From NCBI GenBank assembly GCA_029939635.1, contig JAOZSN010000165.1, forward strand, positions 1-5,951: a stretch of 5,951 nucleotides of DNA, in the 5' to 3' direction. Positions 1-5,951 of the stretch are shown piece by piece. A program made the position numbers and the translations under genes. The notes beneath the pieces were generated by a model. The model was given only the letters and a program-made list of their open reading frames with translations, ran no database searches and was not told the DNA's origin. The DNA is from Deltaproteobacteria bacterium (GTDB lineage: Bacteria; Desulfobacterota; Desulfobulbia; Desulfobulbales; SURF-16). Positions within the stretch are counted from its first letter, which is position 1. Every line of letters starts with the position of its first letter.

Positions 1-986
1 ACACTGAGGTTATCATAGAGCCACAGGGCTGGATGGCGGCTCACTATGACCAGAAAACGGCCACTAGGGGCAAAGGCAAAATCTACGATATCGCGGGAAC
101 GAGGCCGCCGTATGCCCTTGACGGAGCGGGGAAGCTCCATCTTGCGTACTGCCCGTTTCTTGCGCACGTCAAAGACCTCAAAGCGCGCCGTATCAAGGCG
201 CCTGCCCCGCTGCAGATCAATATCAATACCGGTAATACCTACGGCGGCAAGGCGCTTGCCGCTATCAAGCACTGAACTGGTCATCTTGTCCCGCCGACCA
301 ATGGAAGACGCCACCAACGAGGTAAGTTTGAGGACCTCAGCCTCGCTCATCTCATGCTTGGTCAACCAGGAAATGCTCGATGGTGGGGCTGAAAGTTTTT
401 CCAGGGAGAGCTCAAGCCGTTGGGGCAAGGGAAACTCTACAGTCTCCAGCCCAGCCCCATCAAAAACGCCAGCAACAGCGGCCTGCAGAGCGACATTACG
501 GGCCGCCTCGCTGGTGACTCCGAGCCATTCAGGCATGCCATGAAAGCCATTTTGCGGTTCACTGGTCTGCTGATCAAAGAGCAAGGCGCTATTGCTCCGG
601 CGGCAGGCAATGGTTACCGAGGCCGAGGCCATGCTATACCCCCCTATGGCTATAAGGTTCTCCACCTTGGCACTGAGGCTGACAAGAATATCCACCTGGT
701 ATTTTTGCTGAATTTCATCGAGCTTGGCCTCATTACCCAACAACAAGGCCTCCGCCACCTCATCCTCCAACATATTATTCAATGTTTCAGCATCCACAAC
801 ACGATATTTCTTGGTCTGCTGAAAGCCCTTGCCCACAATGTTTAGCAAGGCAACCTCCTCCTGAGGAGTGAGGGAGGGACTCTTGGTCACCACTACGGCT
901 AGAGAGGGCATGTCAAGCGCTACTGCCAAACCAGGCAACAGCAGCCAGCTCATAATTAAGCAAGAAAGTATTCCTCTTTTCATCAT
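1..986 (-). CDS. Exported protein with CsgG/TolB-N-like domain and start of a WD40-type beta-propeller (3' end outside window)
   Basis: This frame stays open from the ATG at 986 to the window edge (328 full codons), so only the C-terminus is missing. Residues 1-24 look like a Sec signal peptide (MMKRG, hydrophobic core LIMSWLLLPGL, then AVA before LD), placing the protein in the periplasm. Residues about 28-130 resemble the TolB-N/CsgG alpha-beta fold: a strand SLAVVV, a helix, then KKYRVVDAETLNNML, a helix, and YQVDILVSLSAKV. From about residue 240 the pattern becomes propeller-like: SGKRLAAVG, FEVFDV, then FAPSGRFLVIVS and LWLYD, which fit WD40-type blades. AGGAG lies 3 nt before the first ATG and 6 nt before a second in-frame ATG at 983; the second has the better spacing. 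The gene starts 6 nt after the stop of the upstream gene, so the two are probably translationally coupled. I do not recognise a named family. The export call is firm, the domain calls are moderate and the function is unknown. Confidence 0.85.
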   Translation of the reverse strand, partial: MMKRGILSCLIMSWLLLPGLAVALDMPSLAVVVTKSPSLTPQEEVALLNIVGKGFQQTKKYRVVDAETLNNMLEDEVAEALLLGNEAKLDEIQQKYQVDILVSLSAKVENLIAIGGYSMASASVTIACRRSNSALLFDQQTSEPQNGFHGMPEWLGVTSEAARNVALQAAVAGVFDGAGLETVEFPLPQRLELSLEKLSAPPSSISWLTKHEMSEAEVLKLTSLVASSIGRRDKMTSSVLDSGKRLAAVGITGIDIDLQRGRRLDTARFEVFDVRKKRAVRKMELPRSVKGIRRPRSRDIVDFAFAPSGRFLVIVSRHPALWLYDNLS

Positions 987-989
987 CTT

Positions 990-995
990 CTCCTA
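990..995 (-). promoter_or_regulatory. Shine-Dalgarno TAGGAG that includes the stop codon of the preceding gene
   Basis: On the minus strand the sequence reads TAGGAGAAGATGATG. The TAG is the stop of the FlgT-N-like gene, and AGGAG is the ribosome-binding site for the CsgG/propeller gene. Ribosomes ending the first gene therefore sit on the initiation site of the second, a classical arrangement for translational coupling. The tandem ATGs at 986 and 983 lie 3 and 6 nt after AGGAG; the 983 start has the more usual spacing. Confidence 0.75.
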
Positions 996-2465
996 AGGAG
1001 TCTTGGCCTTGATGGACTGACCGCTAAGACCGGTCACCCTCACCTTCAAGACCTTTTCCAGTTGCATGGCAAGACTGCGACCAGTCATGGTGGTGGTCAC
1101 TGTATATACGGCATTACCATCACGCAGGGATGGCTCGTTTACCCCATGTACCGCAGGTAAGGCACGCAGCTGCTGAAGAAATTCATCACTCTGCATGAAG
1201 GAAACATCCTCAATCTCCACCATAAAGACAGCAGCACTGCTGCCAGCTTTGTTCATAACCACCCTACCATGTCGGCTCTCGCTGATCTCATAGGCGGGAA
1301 AGGCAACGGCCAACTCACGAGTTACCTCACTAAGCAGCCCCTTAACACGCATCTCATACACCAGCTTGCCATCAATGCTGCCCCTGGAGTGAAGTGCATC
1401 TGAAACTACCACGCTAAGTTGGCTCAACTTCTTATGGATGGTAAAATCTTCAGCAGCAGAGGTCTGGGCAAAAATCACCTCATAAGGAGTATAATAGACA
1501 GTATCCACCCAACCGAGCATGAGCTCTGAAAAAAGCCTGGGAACTGCAGTATCAAGCACCTTATCCTTAGAAAATTCCTGGGCAGCAACCTGACTGGAAC
1601 CGCTTTCCTTATCACCTTTATTAAAGATCTCATGGATGGTGTTAACCCGCTCGGCCCGGGCCACATTGACAATATTCCAGGTTAACTCTGAGCTGTAACG
1701 ATACATGGGAATTTCAATATCCTTCCCCACCCCACGAATCTTCTTCGAGCTCCGCAACAAAAATTTAGTGCTGATATCACCTATAATGACAATATCAAAA
1801 TTATTCTTGTGACCTAAAGCCACCCAGTCAGGTTTACTCTCTGCACTGCTGGTTAAAAATGGCAGACTGGTAAAGTGAAAGTCAGAGTTACGCTTTTCAA
1901 AATATGCCTGAATAGCACTTTCAGCATGGAGGTCAGGCTCCTTAGCTGTCTTGGTACCCAGTTCATCCAACACATATTCACGAATGACCATGGCAATCCT
2001 GGGACTGTCAATGATCTGATAGAGAGATGGAATATCAATCTGCGCCTCAATACTGGTTCTCACCAGGGTCTTATCTAATTCCGGGGTGGAAACAACTATT
2101 TGAAATTCTTGACTAAAAATACCATCGGCGATATGCGGCCCACCCTTGGTATGAACTTTCTTCACAAAACCCTTGGTCTTTGTAAAAACGCGATCATAGA
2201 CTAGACGAAAATCCTCAACCATGGATTGAGATCGCACCTCTTCACCAATGACGAAGCGCACAGCCTCTTGAATTGCATTTTTCCGGGCAATACGCTGCCG
2301 GTCAGGCGCCTCAGCAGGGGCCTCCCCTTTCATGACCACCGAGACCTCATCTTTATCAGTGCGCAAGGCCAGACCAGCGGCCTCTGCCCAACCAACAGGA
2401 GCGCTTATCAGCATCACCAACAAAAGAAGCCATACCATTTTCTTTATAGCCATCCAAATCACCAT
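993..2465 (-). CDS. Exported FlgT-N-like protein with CsgG/TolB-N-like middle domain and duplicated C-terminal module
   Basis: 490 residues from the ATG at 2465, which has GGGGAG 5 nt upstream. The frame extends to a TTG at 2480, and an ATG at 2453 is also possible but has a weak ribosome-binding site. The N-terminus is a signal peptide (MAIKKMVWLLLLVML core, cleavage near WAEA), so the protein is periplasmic or outer-membrane facing. Residues about 45-130 fit the FlgT N-terminal domain: a helix ARKNAIQEAV, then V-x-S-Q, a central KGFVKKV strand and QEFQIVVST. Residues about 153-315 resemble a TolB-N/CsgG-type domain (SPRIAMVIREYVLDE, FDIVIIGDIS), followed by a strand-rich part and a helix VLDTAVPRLFSELM. 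Residues about 326-404 and 412-488 look like two copies of one alpha-beta module. In Vibrio FlgT helps build the flagellar H ring, but no flagellar gene is present here, so the family name should not be read as function. No lipobox was seen. Confidence 0.88.
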   Translation of the reverse strand: MVIWMAIKKMVWLLLLVMLISAPVGWAEAAGLALRTDKDEVSVVMKGEAPAEAPDRQRIARKNAIQEAVRFVIGEEVRSQSMVEDFRLVYDRVFTKTKGFVKKVHTKGGPHIADGIFSQEFQIVVSTPELDKTLVRTSIEAQIDIPSLYQIIDSPRIAMVIREYVLDELGTKTAKEPDLHAESAIQAYFEKRNSDFHFTSLPFLTSSAESKPDWVALGHKNNFDIVIIGDISTKFLLRSSKKIRGVGKDIEIPMYRYSSELTWNIVNVARAERVNTIHEIFNKGDKESGSSQVAAQEFSKDKVLDTAVPRLFSELMLGWVDTVYYTPYEVIFAQTSAAEDFTIHKKLSQLSVVVSDALHSRGSIDGKLVYEMRVKGLLSEVTRELAVAFPAYEISESRHGRVVMNKAGSSAAVFMVEIEDVSFMQSDEFLQQLRALPAVHGVNEPSLRDGNAVYTVTTTMTGRSLAMQLEKVLKVRVTGLSGQSIKAKTP

Positions 2466-2526
2466 CCCCTCTCCCCACAATGAGCCTTAAAAGTTTACCC
2501 TTATTTTCTTCAGGTCATTCCCGAAA

Positions 2527-4155
2527 CTACTCCACCTGTAGCCAGGCCGGCCAATCACTTTGATCCTCGGCGAGATATGTCTGCAAGTGCTGTCCTTCGG
2601 GATGCAGTAACTCAGGCCAGGCGCAATCCATGATGGAGGCGGCGGCATGTAAGCCTGAAACAGCAGCACCAGAAACGCCATGACAGACGGTACTGGCACC
2701 TGCTAAGCGCAATCCATCTATTTCCGTTTTCACCCCATAGCCAAAGGGACCAATCTGAAAGTAGTTTTTTTCTGTGCCATAGGTACATCCTTCTGTACAA
2801 TGGATGTAATGGGAATTAGTCAGCGGTGTTCCCAGCTCACAAAACACCACATGTCTTGAAATACCTGGGATAACCTTCTCCAGAGTGTTCAAAAACATTG
2901 TAATTATTTTTTCTTTAAGCTTTCCATATTCAGCTGGGCGCTGACCACTTTGGCTGGCAGCAAATTGCCTAAAAACATCGTAGCCAACAAAGGTGACAAT
3001 TTCCAGGGTATGTCCCTTGCCATTATAACTGGTGGGGTCTTTCTGGGTGGGTGCTGAAATGAAAAGTGCCTCAAAGGCATCATTTTCGTAGAGTCGGTGA
3101 TCCTGGCAGCGCTCAAACACCTTATCAAAATCAGGTTCTGATGAATACCAGATATTGCCAGAATCCAAGCCAGCAGCCTGCACATCAATATCAACCGCTA
3201 AAAACAAGAGAAGGGACGAAATGGAGTAACGCGTTTTATCTAAACGCTTTTTGAGCCTGTTGCTTATGTTCTCCTCACCAACCATAGTAAACGTTTGGCG
3301 TGGATCAGCATTAGAGATAACATGTCGGGCTGTAAGCTCTCTACCATCGGCCAGCTTCACCCCAACCACCCGACGTCTGCTCCCCTTTGCCTCCGTGACA
3401 ATCTCGGCAACAGAGACTCCTGTCAGTATCTTACTTCCGGCGCGACGGAGGGCCTTAACAAGGGCCTTGACAATGGCACCACCACCGCCACGGGGATAAT
3501 AGCCACCATGCTCATAATGACGGGCAAGTCCAGCATGGAGCATCATCATTGTCTTAGATGGAGGCAAGCCCTGATCACCACATTGAATGGCGAGGATACC
3601 GCGCACCACCGGGTCAGTGATCCAACCATCCAGGATGCGTTTCAAGCTGTACAAGCCATAGCGGCCAATATGCCTGGTACGGTAAGGCATTAAGATGACA
3701 TCTTTAATACTGTTAATCTCAAATATCAGCGGAAACTGGTAAATAAGATTTTGCAGCAACTCCATATAGCGGGCAATCCCCTTTTGCTCATGGGGAAACT
3801 GCTGCAAAAGCCGCCTGGTCATGGTGGGCAGATCAGCATGGTAGTCAAATTTTACCCCAGCAATATGACAATGCTCATAATGGGCAGGGTTTTGTTCAAA
3901 AAAGATAAGGTCATTGGCTGCACCAAGACCTTCATAGATCTGTCGTGTTTCATCGCCAGGCCCCAATCTCCCCACATAGTGCACACCGGGACTAAACCTA
4001 AAACCTGCCCTACGGAAACTATGGCACCAGCCTCCGGGCACACTATGCTGTTCCAAGACAAGAACCTTTTGCCCCGCGCGCGCCAGGGCAAGGGCTGCTG
4101 TCAAGCCACCGGAACCAGAACCAATAACAAGTGTGTCTGCATCGAAATTTGTCAT
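2527..4155 (-). CDS. FAD-dependent oxidoreductase, retinol saturase / phytoene desaturase (CrtI/CrtO-like) family
   Basis: 542 residues from ATG 4155, with GGTGAG 8 nt upstream. The N-terminus is a Rossmann dinucleotide-binding motif: strand DTLVIGSGSGG (G12, G14, G17), with the acidic residue E35 ending strand VLVLE, then PGG (40-42). The stretch GFRFSPGVHYVG (51-62) closely resembles retinol saturases. YYPRGGGGAIVKAL (219-232) is another family motif, and LAGASTVCHGVSGAAVSG near residues 484-501 is the typical C-terminal FAD-binding segment. Length is normal for the family. Known members saturate, desaturate or isomerise conjugated polyenes such as carotenoids and retinol. There is no signal peptide, so it is cytosolic or peripheral on the inner membrane. 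No phytoene synthase or other carotenoid gene is visible, so the substrate cannot be named; a polyene or membrane lipid is an inference from the neighbouring Mla genes. The family call is strong, the specific reaction unknown. Confidence 0.93.
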   Translation of the reverse strand: MTNFDADTLVIGSGSGGLTAALALARAGQKVLVLEQHSVPGGWCHSFRRAGFRFSPGVHYVGRLGPGDETRQIYEGLGAANDLIFFEQNPAHYEHCHIAGVKFDYHADLPTMTRRLLQQFPHEQKGIARYMELLQNLIYQFPLIFEINSIKDVILMPYRTRHIGRYGLYSLKRILDGWITDPVVRGILAIQCGDQGLPPSKTMMMLHAGLARHYEHGGYYPRGGGGAIVKALVKALRRAGSKILTGVSVAEIVTEAKGSRRRVVGVKLADGRELTARHVISNADPRQTFTMVGEENISNRLKKRLDKTRYSISSLLLFLAVDIDVQAAGLDSGNIWYSSEPDFDKVFERCQDHRLYENDAFEALFISAPTQKDPTSYNGKGHTLEIVTFVGYDVFRQFAASQSGQRPAEYGKLKEKIITMFLNTLEKVIPGISRHVVFCELGTPLTNSHYIHCTEGCTYGTEKNYFQIGPFGYGVKTEIDGLRLAGASTVCHGVSGAAVSGLHAAASIMDCAWPELLHPEGQHLQTYLAEDQSDWPAWLQVE

Positions 4156-4240
4156 CTAAAACGCTCACCAGAACCGTAGGTGTAGGTAGCAAAACATGCC
4201 GATAGTTCAGTGAATTTTATAGTACAAAATTGAATCAATA
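4156..4240 (-). other. AT-rich leader ahead of the oxidoreductase gene, possible internal promoter
   Basis: This 85-nt gap is markedly AT-rich on its upstream side. On the minus strand it contains ATTGATTCAAT (4229-4239, 5-bp arms) and TATAAAAT (4214-4221), which resembles a -10 box. No -35 hexamer sits at 16-18 nt from it: the TTGATT seen is only 11 nt away. A promoter is therefore possible but not shown. There is no stem followed by a U-run, so I see no terminator for the preceding gene. Confidence 0.2.
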
Positions 4241-4699
4241 CTAGAGAAGTTGAGCTAGTCGTTCACTGGCACGCTGTAGGCGGGAACCCACAACAAGGAT
4301 AATTTTTTCCAGGAGCTTAACACCAAGGGCGGGATTATCCTGCAATAACTGTTGGGCCTTATCATGGCTTAAAAGAAGAAGTTCACTCTCTTCTAAGGCC
4401 ACGACGGTGGCAGTGCGTGGAGAACCGCTTACCACAGCAATCTCTCCCACCATAGCCCCAGCCTGTAACAAAGCAACCAGGACAAATTTACCAACAAACT
4501 CGGTCTCTTTTTTCACTGCCAGCTTACCGGAAACAACAAACCCCATAAACTTGCCAGGCTCACCATGACGCATGACAGTGGCATCAGCAGCGTATTGGAC
4601 ATACTTCAAGTACTGGCACAAGTATTGACGCTCTTTAGTATCTAGAAAAGGCAGACAGCTGGAGAGAACCTTATCAGCAATTACCTCACATCCCTTCAA
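4241..4699 (-). CDS. Stand-alone cyclic-nucleotide-binding (Crp-type) domain protein
   Basis: 152 residues. The start is a TTG at 4699, whose TTGA overlaps the mlaC stop TGA by 4 nt; AGAGGA lies about 9 nt upstream, and no ATG is available before the conserved fold. Residues about 12-120 form one cNMP-binding beta-roll: MRHGEPGKFMGFVVSGKL, then the phosphate-binding cassette GEIAVVSGSPRTATV (85-99) with G85, E86, R95 and T96 all in their expected places, then ESELLLLSHDKAQQLL. The intact Glu and Arg suggest that a cyclic nucleotide can bind. The C-terminal part (about 121-152) is a leucine-rich, probably helical tail. There is no helix-turn-helix, no kinase or other output domain and no membrane segment. 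It is therefore likely a cytosolic sensor or regulatory subunit acting on a protein partner rather than a transcription factor. Tight coupling with mlaC suggests a partner in the Mla ABC complex on the cytosolic side; this is inference. Confidence 0.9.
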   Translation of the reverse strand: MKGCEVIADKVLSSCLPFLDTKERQYLCQYLKYVQYAADATVMRHGEPGKFMGFVVSGKLAVKKETEFVGKFVLVALLQAGAMVGEIAVVSGSPRTATVVALEESELLLLSHDKAQQLLQDNPALGVKLLEKIILVVGSRLQRASERLAQLL

Positions 4700-5316
4700 T
4701 TGGCATATTCCTCTATTTCTTCAGGCTGAATCTTTTCTTCGATACGGGCCACCAAGGCAGGATAGCCATCCTTATTGATTACCTGAGAAAATTGACTGCG
4801 GTAATTACTGATAAGGCTGACCCCTTCAATGATAACATCATAGACATACCACTTGTCATTCTTGAGTCGCATCTTATAGACAAAGGAATAATCTTTACGA
4901 TTATGCAGCACAACAGTCTTCACCACTGCTTTTTTACCCCTTGTGCGGACAGCACCAACAGTGATTTTTTCGTCCGACACGGTTTTCAGTCGATCGATAT
5001 AAGTATTTTGCAATAATTCTTGAAATATCTCGACGAAATATTCCTTCTCCACACCACTCCGTTTGCGCCAGGCCTTGGCCAAACATCGCTTGGACATCTC
5101 CTCAAAATCAAAATTTTCTTCGATAATGGCAATTACTTTCTTTTTTTTCTCTGGCCACAGACTCTCATTATCACTGGCAGGATCCGTCAGAATGGTGGTA
5201 ATCTTCGCCAGAGAATCCTCCATAACCGTGCGCGGATCACTGGTTGCTGCCAGCAACGGTGCCCCACCCAGCAGAAGGAGAAACCCTGCTATTACTATAG
5301 CTATCTGTACTCTCAT
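4696..5316 (-). CDS. mlaC: MlaC, periplasmic phospholipid-binding protein (Ttg2D family)
   Basis: 206 residues from ATG 5316, with a weak GGGA 6 nt upstream. Residues 1-23/24 are a Sec signal peptide (IAIVIAGFLLLLGG, then APLLAA). The mature part matches the MlaC/Ttg2D family throughout: FDFEEMSKRCLAKAWRK (69-85), EYFVEIFQELLQNTYIDRL (92-110), YSFVYKMRLKNDKWYVYDV (143-161) and IEGVSLISNYRSQFSQVI (163-180). Length is close to E. coli MlaC. MlaC carries phospholipid across the periplasm between the outer-membrane MlaA complex and the inner-membrane MlaFEDB transporter, helping keep the outer leaflet free of phospholipid. It lies directly downstream of mlaA and overlaps the next gene by 4 nt. 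The C-terminus EEIEEYAN is acidic and a little longer than the core fold. An A8 run encodes part of a lysine cluster (residues 57-60). Identification is strong. Confidence 0.96.
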   Translation of the reverse strand: MRVQIAIVIAGFLLLLGGAPLLAATSDPRTVMEDSLAKITTILTDPASDNESLWPEKKKKVIAIIEENFDFEEMSKRCLAKAWRKRSGVEKEYFVEIFQELLQNTYIDRLKTVSDEKITVGAVRTRGKKAVVKTVVLHNRKDYSFVYKMRLKNDKWYVYDVIIEGVSLISNYRSQFSQVINKDGYPALVARIEEKIQPEEIEEYAN

Positions 5317-5333
5317 AATATTCCCGTGCTCAC

Positions 5334-5348
5334 TACAATTTCATTGTA
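5334..5348. repeat. Short inverted repeat just upstream of mlaC
   Basis: TACAAT, a 3-nt spacer, then ATTGTA form perfect 6-bp arms within the 90-nt gap between mlaA and mlaC, ending 17 nt before the mlaC start. In RNA this would be a weak AU-rich hairpin, too weak for a terminator and without a following U-run. It could be an operator half-site or chance. I see no convincing promoter in the rest of the gap (5317-5406). Confidence 0.3.
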
Positions 5349-5406
5349 AAAAGTTATGTGTAAACTCACTATGCCCCTTCAATCGTAACTGCCCCACTCT
5401 GACCCT

Positions 5407-5951
5407 TCAATCAACTACTACACCATACACCATCCTATTGCCGTGACGCCGACTGGTCAAGCTGACCTGCTTGCCTTGCTGTTCGGCACAGGCCATGATA
5501 TGGCGCGCCACAAATAGATTAAAAACTGGGTCCCGTGGCTCTTGCCCCTCACAGTCGAGGATCACCGAATCTTTTTTCTCCACGTCCGCGCCTTTGGCTT
5601 GGAATATATCATTTACCAATGCACGGCGATGCTGCAGATAAAAATCACGAAAGGCCACATAGGAGTCAAAGGCCTGCTCACTGAGATCCTCATAATCTTT
5701 CCCGTGGAGGGATGCTGAATTCTCAATCCGCCAGCCCCAGAGACCAAAACCCAGAGCAGTATTATTATTCAAAAAATACCGCAGAGGGGTGACCAGGTAA
5801 TCACCAGCAAGACCAACCCCATCCCGTGCCGAGGAAGGCCCAAAAAAAGGTAAACAAAGATAGATCCCTTCCCCCAATCCATAGCCCCCCAAAGTCTGAC
5901 CAAAATCCTCATCATTACGAGCCATACCAAATTCTGTTGCAGCTGGGTCGG
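5407..5951 (-). CDS. mlaA: MlaA (VacJ) outer-membrane phospholipid-trafficking lipoprotein, C-terminal part (5' end outside window)
   Basis: The frame enters from the window edge and ends at TGA 5407-5409, giving 180 complete residues. The Met at 5925 is internal, because the family motif DPAATEFG runs straight into it. Recognisable MlaA/VacJ blocks follow: DEDFGQTLGGYGLGEG, YLCLPFFGPSSARDGVG, a hydrophobic LVTPLRYFL stretch, and FDSYVAFRDFYLQHRRALV. MlaA is a ring-shaped outer-membrane lipoprotein, partnered with porins in E. coli, that removes mislocalised phospholipid from the outer leaflet and passes it to MlaC. The glycine-rich YGLGEG region corresponds to the part known to line the pore. 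The signal peptide and lipobox Cys are outside the window. After the FRDFYLQHRR block there is a tail of about 70 residues (ending VYGVVVD) that looks less conserved. Ninety nt separate it from mlaC, so they are probably cotranscribed. Identification is strong. Confidence 0.95.
   Translation of the reverse strand, partial: DPAATEFGMARNDEDFGQTLGGYGLGEGIYLCLPFFGPSSARDGVGLAGDYLVTPLRYFLNNNTALGFGLWGWRIENSASLHGKDYEDLSEQAFDSYVAFRDFYLQHRRALVNDIFQAKGADVEKKDSVILDCEGQEPRDPVFNLFVARHIMACAEQQGKQVSLTSRRHGNRMVYGVVVD

Noticed and set aside
46..543. Plus-strand open frame of 165 codons (also 33-275 and 420-845)
   Set aside because: All lie antisense to the CsgG/propeller gene. Their products are low-complexity, rich in Arg/Ser or without domain features, while the minus-strand frame has a signal peptide, a ribosome-binding site and recognisable folds.
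957..986. Possible lipobox (ILSC, Cys9) in the CsgG/propeller protein
   Set aside because: The Cys lies before the hydrophobic core rather than after it, so it cannot be a signal-peptidase-II site; ordinary cleavage after AVA is more likely.
2466..2526. Terminator or promoter between the oxidoreductase gene and the FlgT-N-like gene
   Set aside because: No stem-loop with a U-run and no paired -35/-10 hexamers are visible; the gap is short and consistent with cotranscription.
3295..4179. Plus-strand open frames of 132 and 142 codons opposite the oxidoreductase gene
   Set aside because: They are antisense to strongly conserved FAD-binding motifs and show no coherent domain or ribosome-binding site.
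4229..4239. Palindrome ATTGA-T-TCAAT as a regulator site
   Set aside because: Five-base AT-only arms are expected by chance in so AT-rich a gap; noted only as part of the leader region.
5020..5446. Plus-strand open frames of 109 and 127 codons across mlaC and the mlaA-mlaC gap
   Set aside because: They are shadows of the mlaC frame; the hydrophobic stretches are mirror images of the lysine- and glutamate-rich coding of mlaC.
5407..5925. Reading the Met at 5925 as the start of mlaA
   Set aside because: The frame continues upstream with the family motif DPAATEFG up to the window edge, and no signal peptide or lipobox follows that Met, so it is internal.

Overview
The window is about 6 kb of mid-GC bacterial DNA in which every credible gene lies on the minus strand, so transcription runs from high to low coordinates. 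The gene content (Mla phospholipid-transport genes and several exported proteins) indicates a Gram-negative, diderm bacterium. The style of the proteins, especially the MlaA/MlaC pair and the FlgT-N-like exported protein, recalls Desulfobacterota (Desulfobulbales/Desulfotalea-like). That placement is an impression, not a proof.

Layout in transcription order: (1) 5951-5407, the C-terminal 180 residues of MlaA, with its start outside the window. (2) 5316-4696, mlaC, the periplasmic phospholipid carrier. (3) 4699-4241, a stand-alone cyclic-nucleotide-binding (Crp-type) domain protein whose TTG start overlaps the mlaC stop by 4 nt. (4) 4155-2527, a FAD-dependent oxidoreductase of the retinol-saturase/carotenoid-desaturase (CrtI/CrtO-like) family. 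(5) 2465-993, an exported protein with a FlgT-N-like domain, a TolB-N/CsgG-like middle domain and two C-terminal repeats. (6) 986 to beyond position 1, an exported protein with a CsgG/TolB-N-like domain followed by the beginning of a WD40-type beta-propeller. It is open through the window edge and therefore has no stop codon here.

The gaps are 90, -4, 85, about 61 (46 if the TTG start of gene 5 is used) and 6 nt. No convincing rho-independent terminator lies between any two genes, so the block could be one transcript or two. Genes 1-3 form a tight Mla-type unit for retrograde or anterograde phospholipid traffic between the membranes; mlaD, mlaE and mlaF would be expected upstream, outside the window. 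Genes 5 and 6 form a second tightly coupled pair of envelope proteins, in which the stop codon of one is part of the ribosome-binding site of the next. The oxidoreductase sits between the two units.

The most interesting aspects are the cNMP-binding domain protein translationally coupled to mlaC, and the uncharacterised FlgT-like / CsgG-propeller pair, which has no flagellar or curli genes nearby. No RNA genes, mobile elements, CRISPR arrays or prophage signs were seen. There is no gene-free stretch longer than 90 nt.
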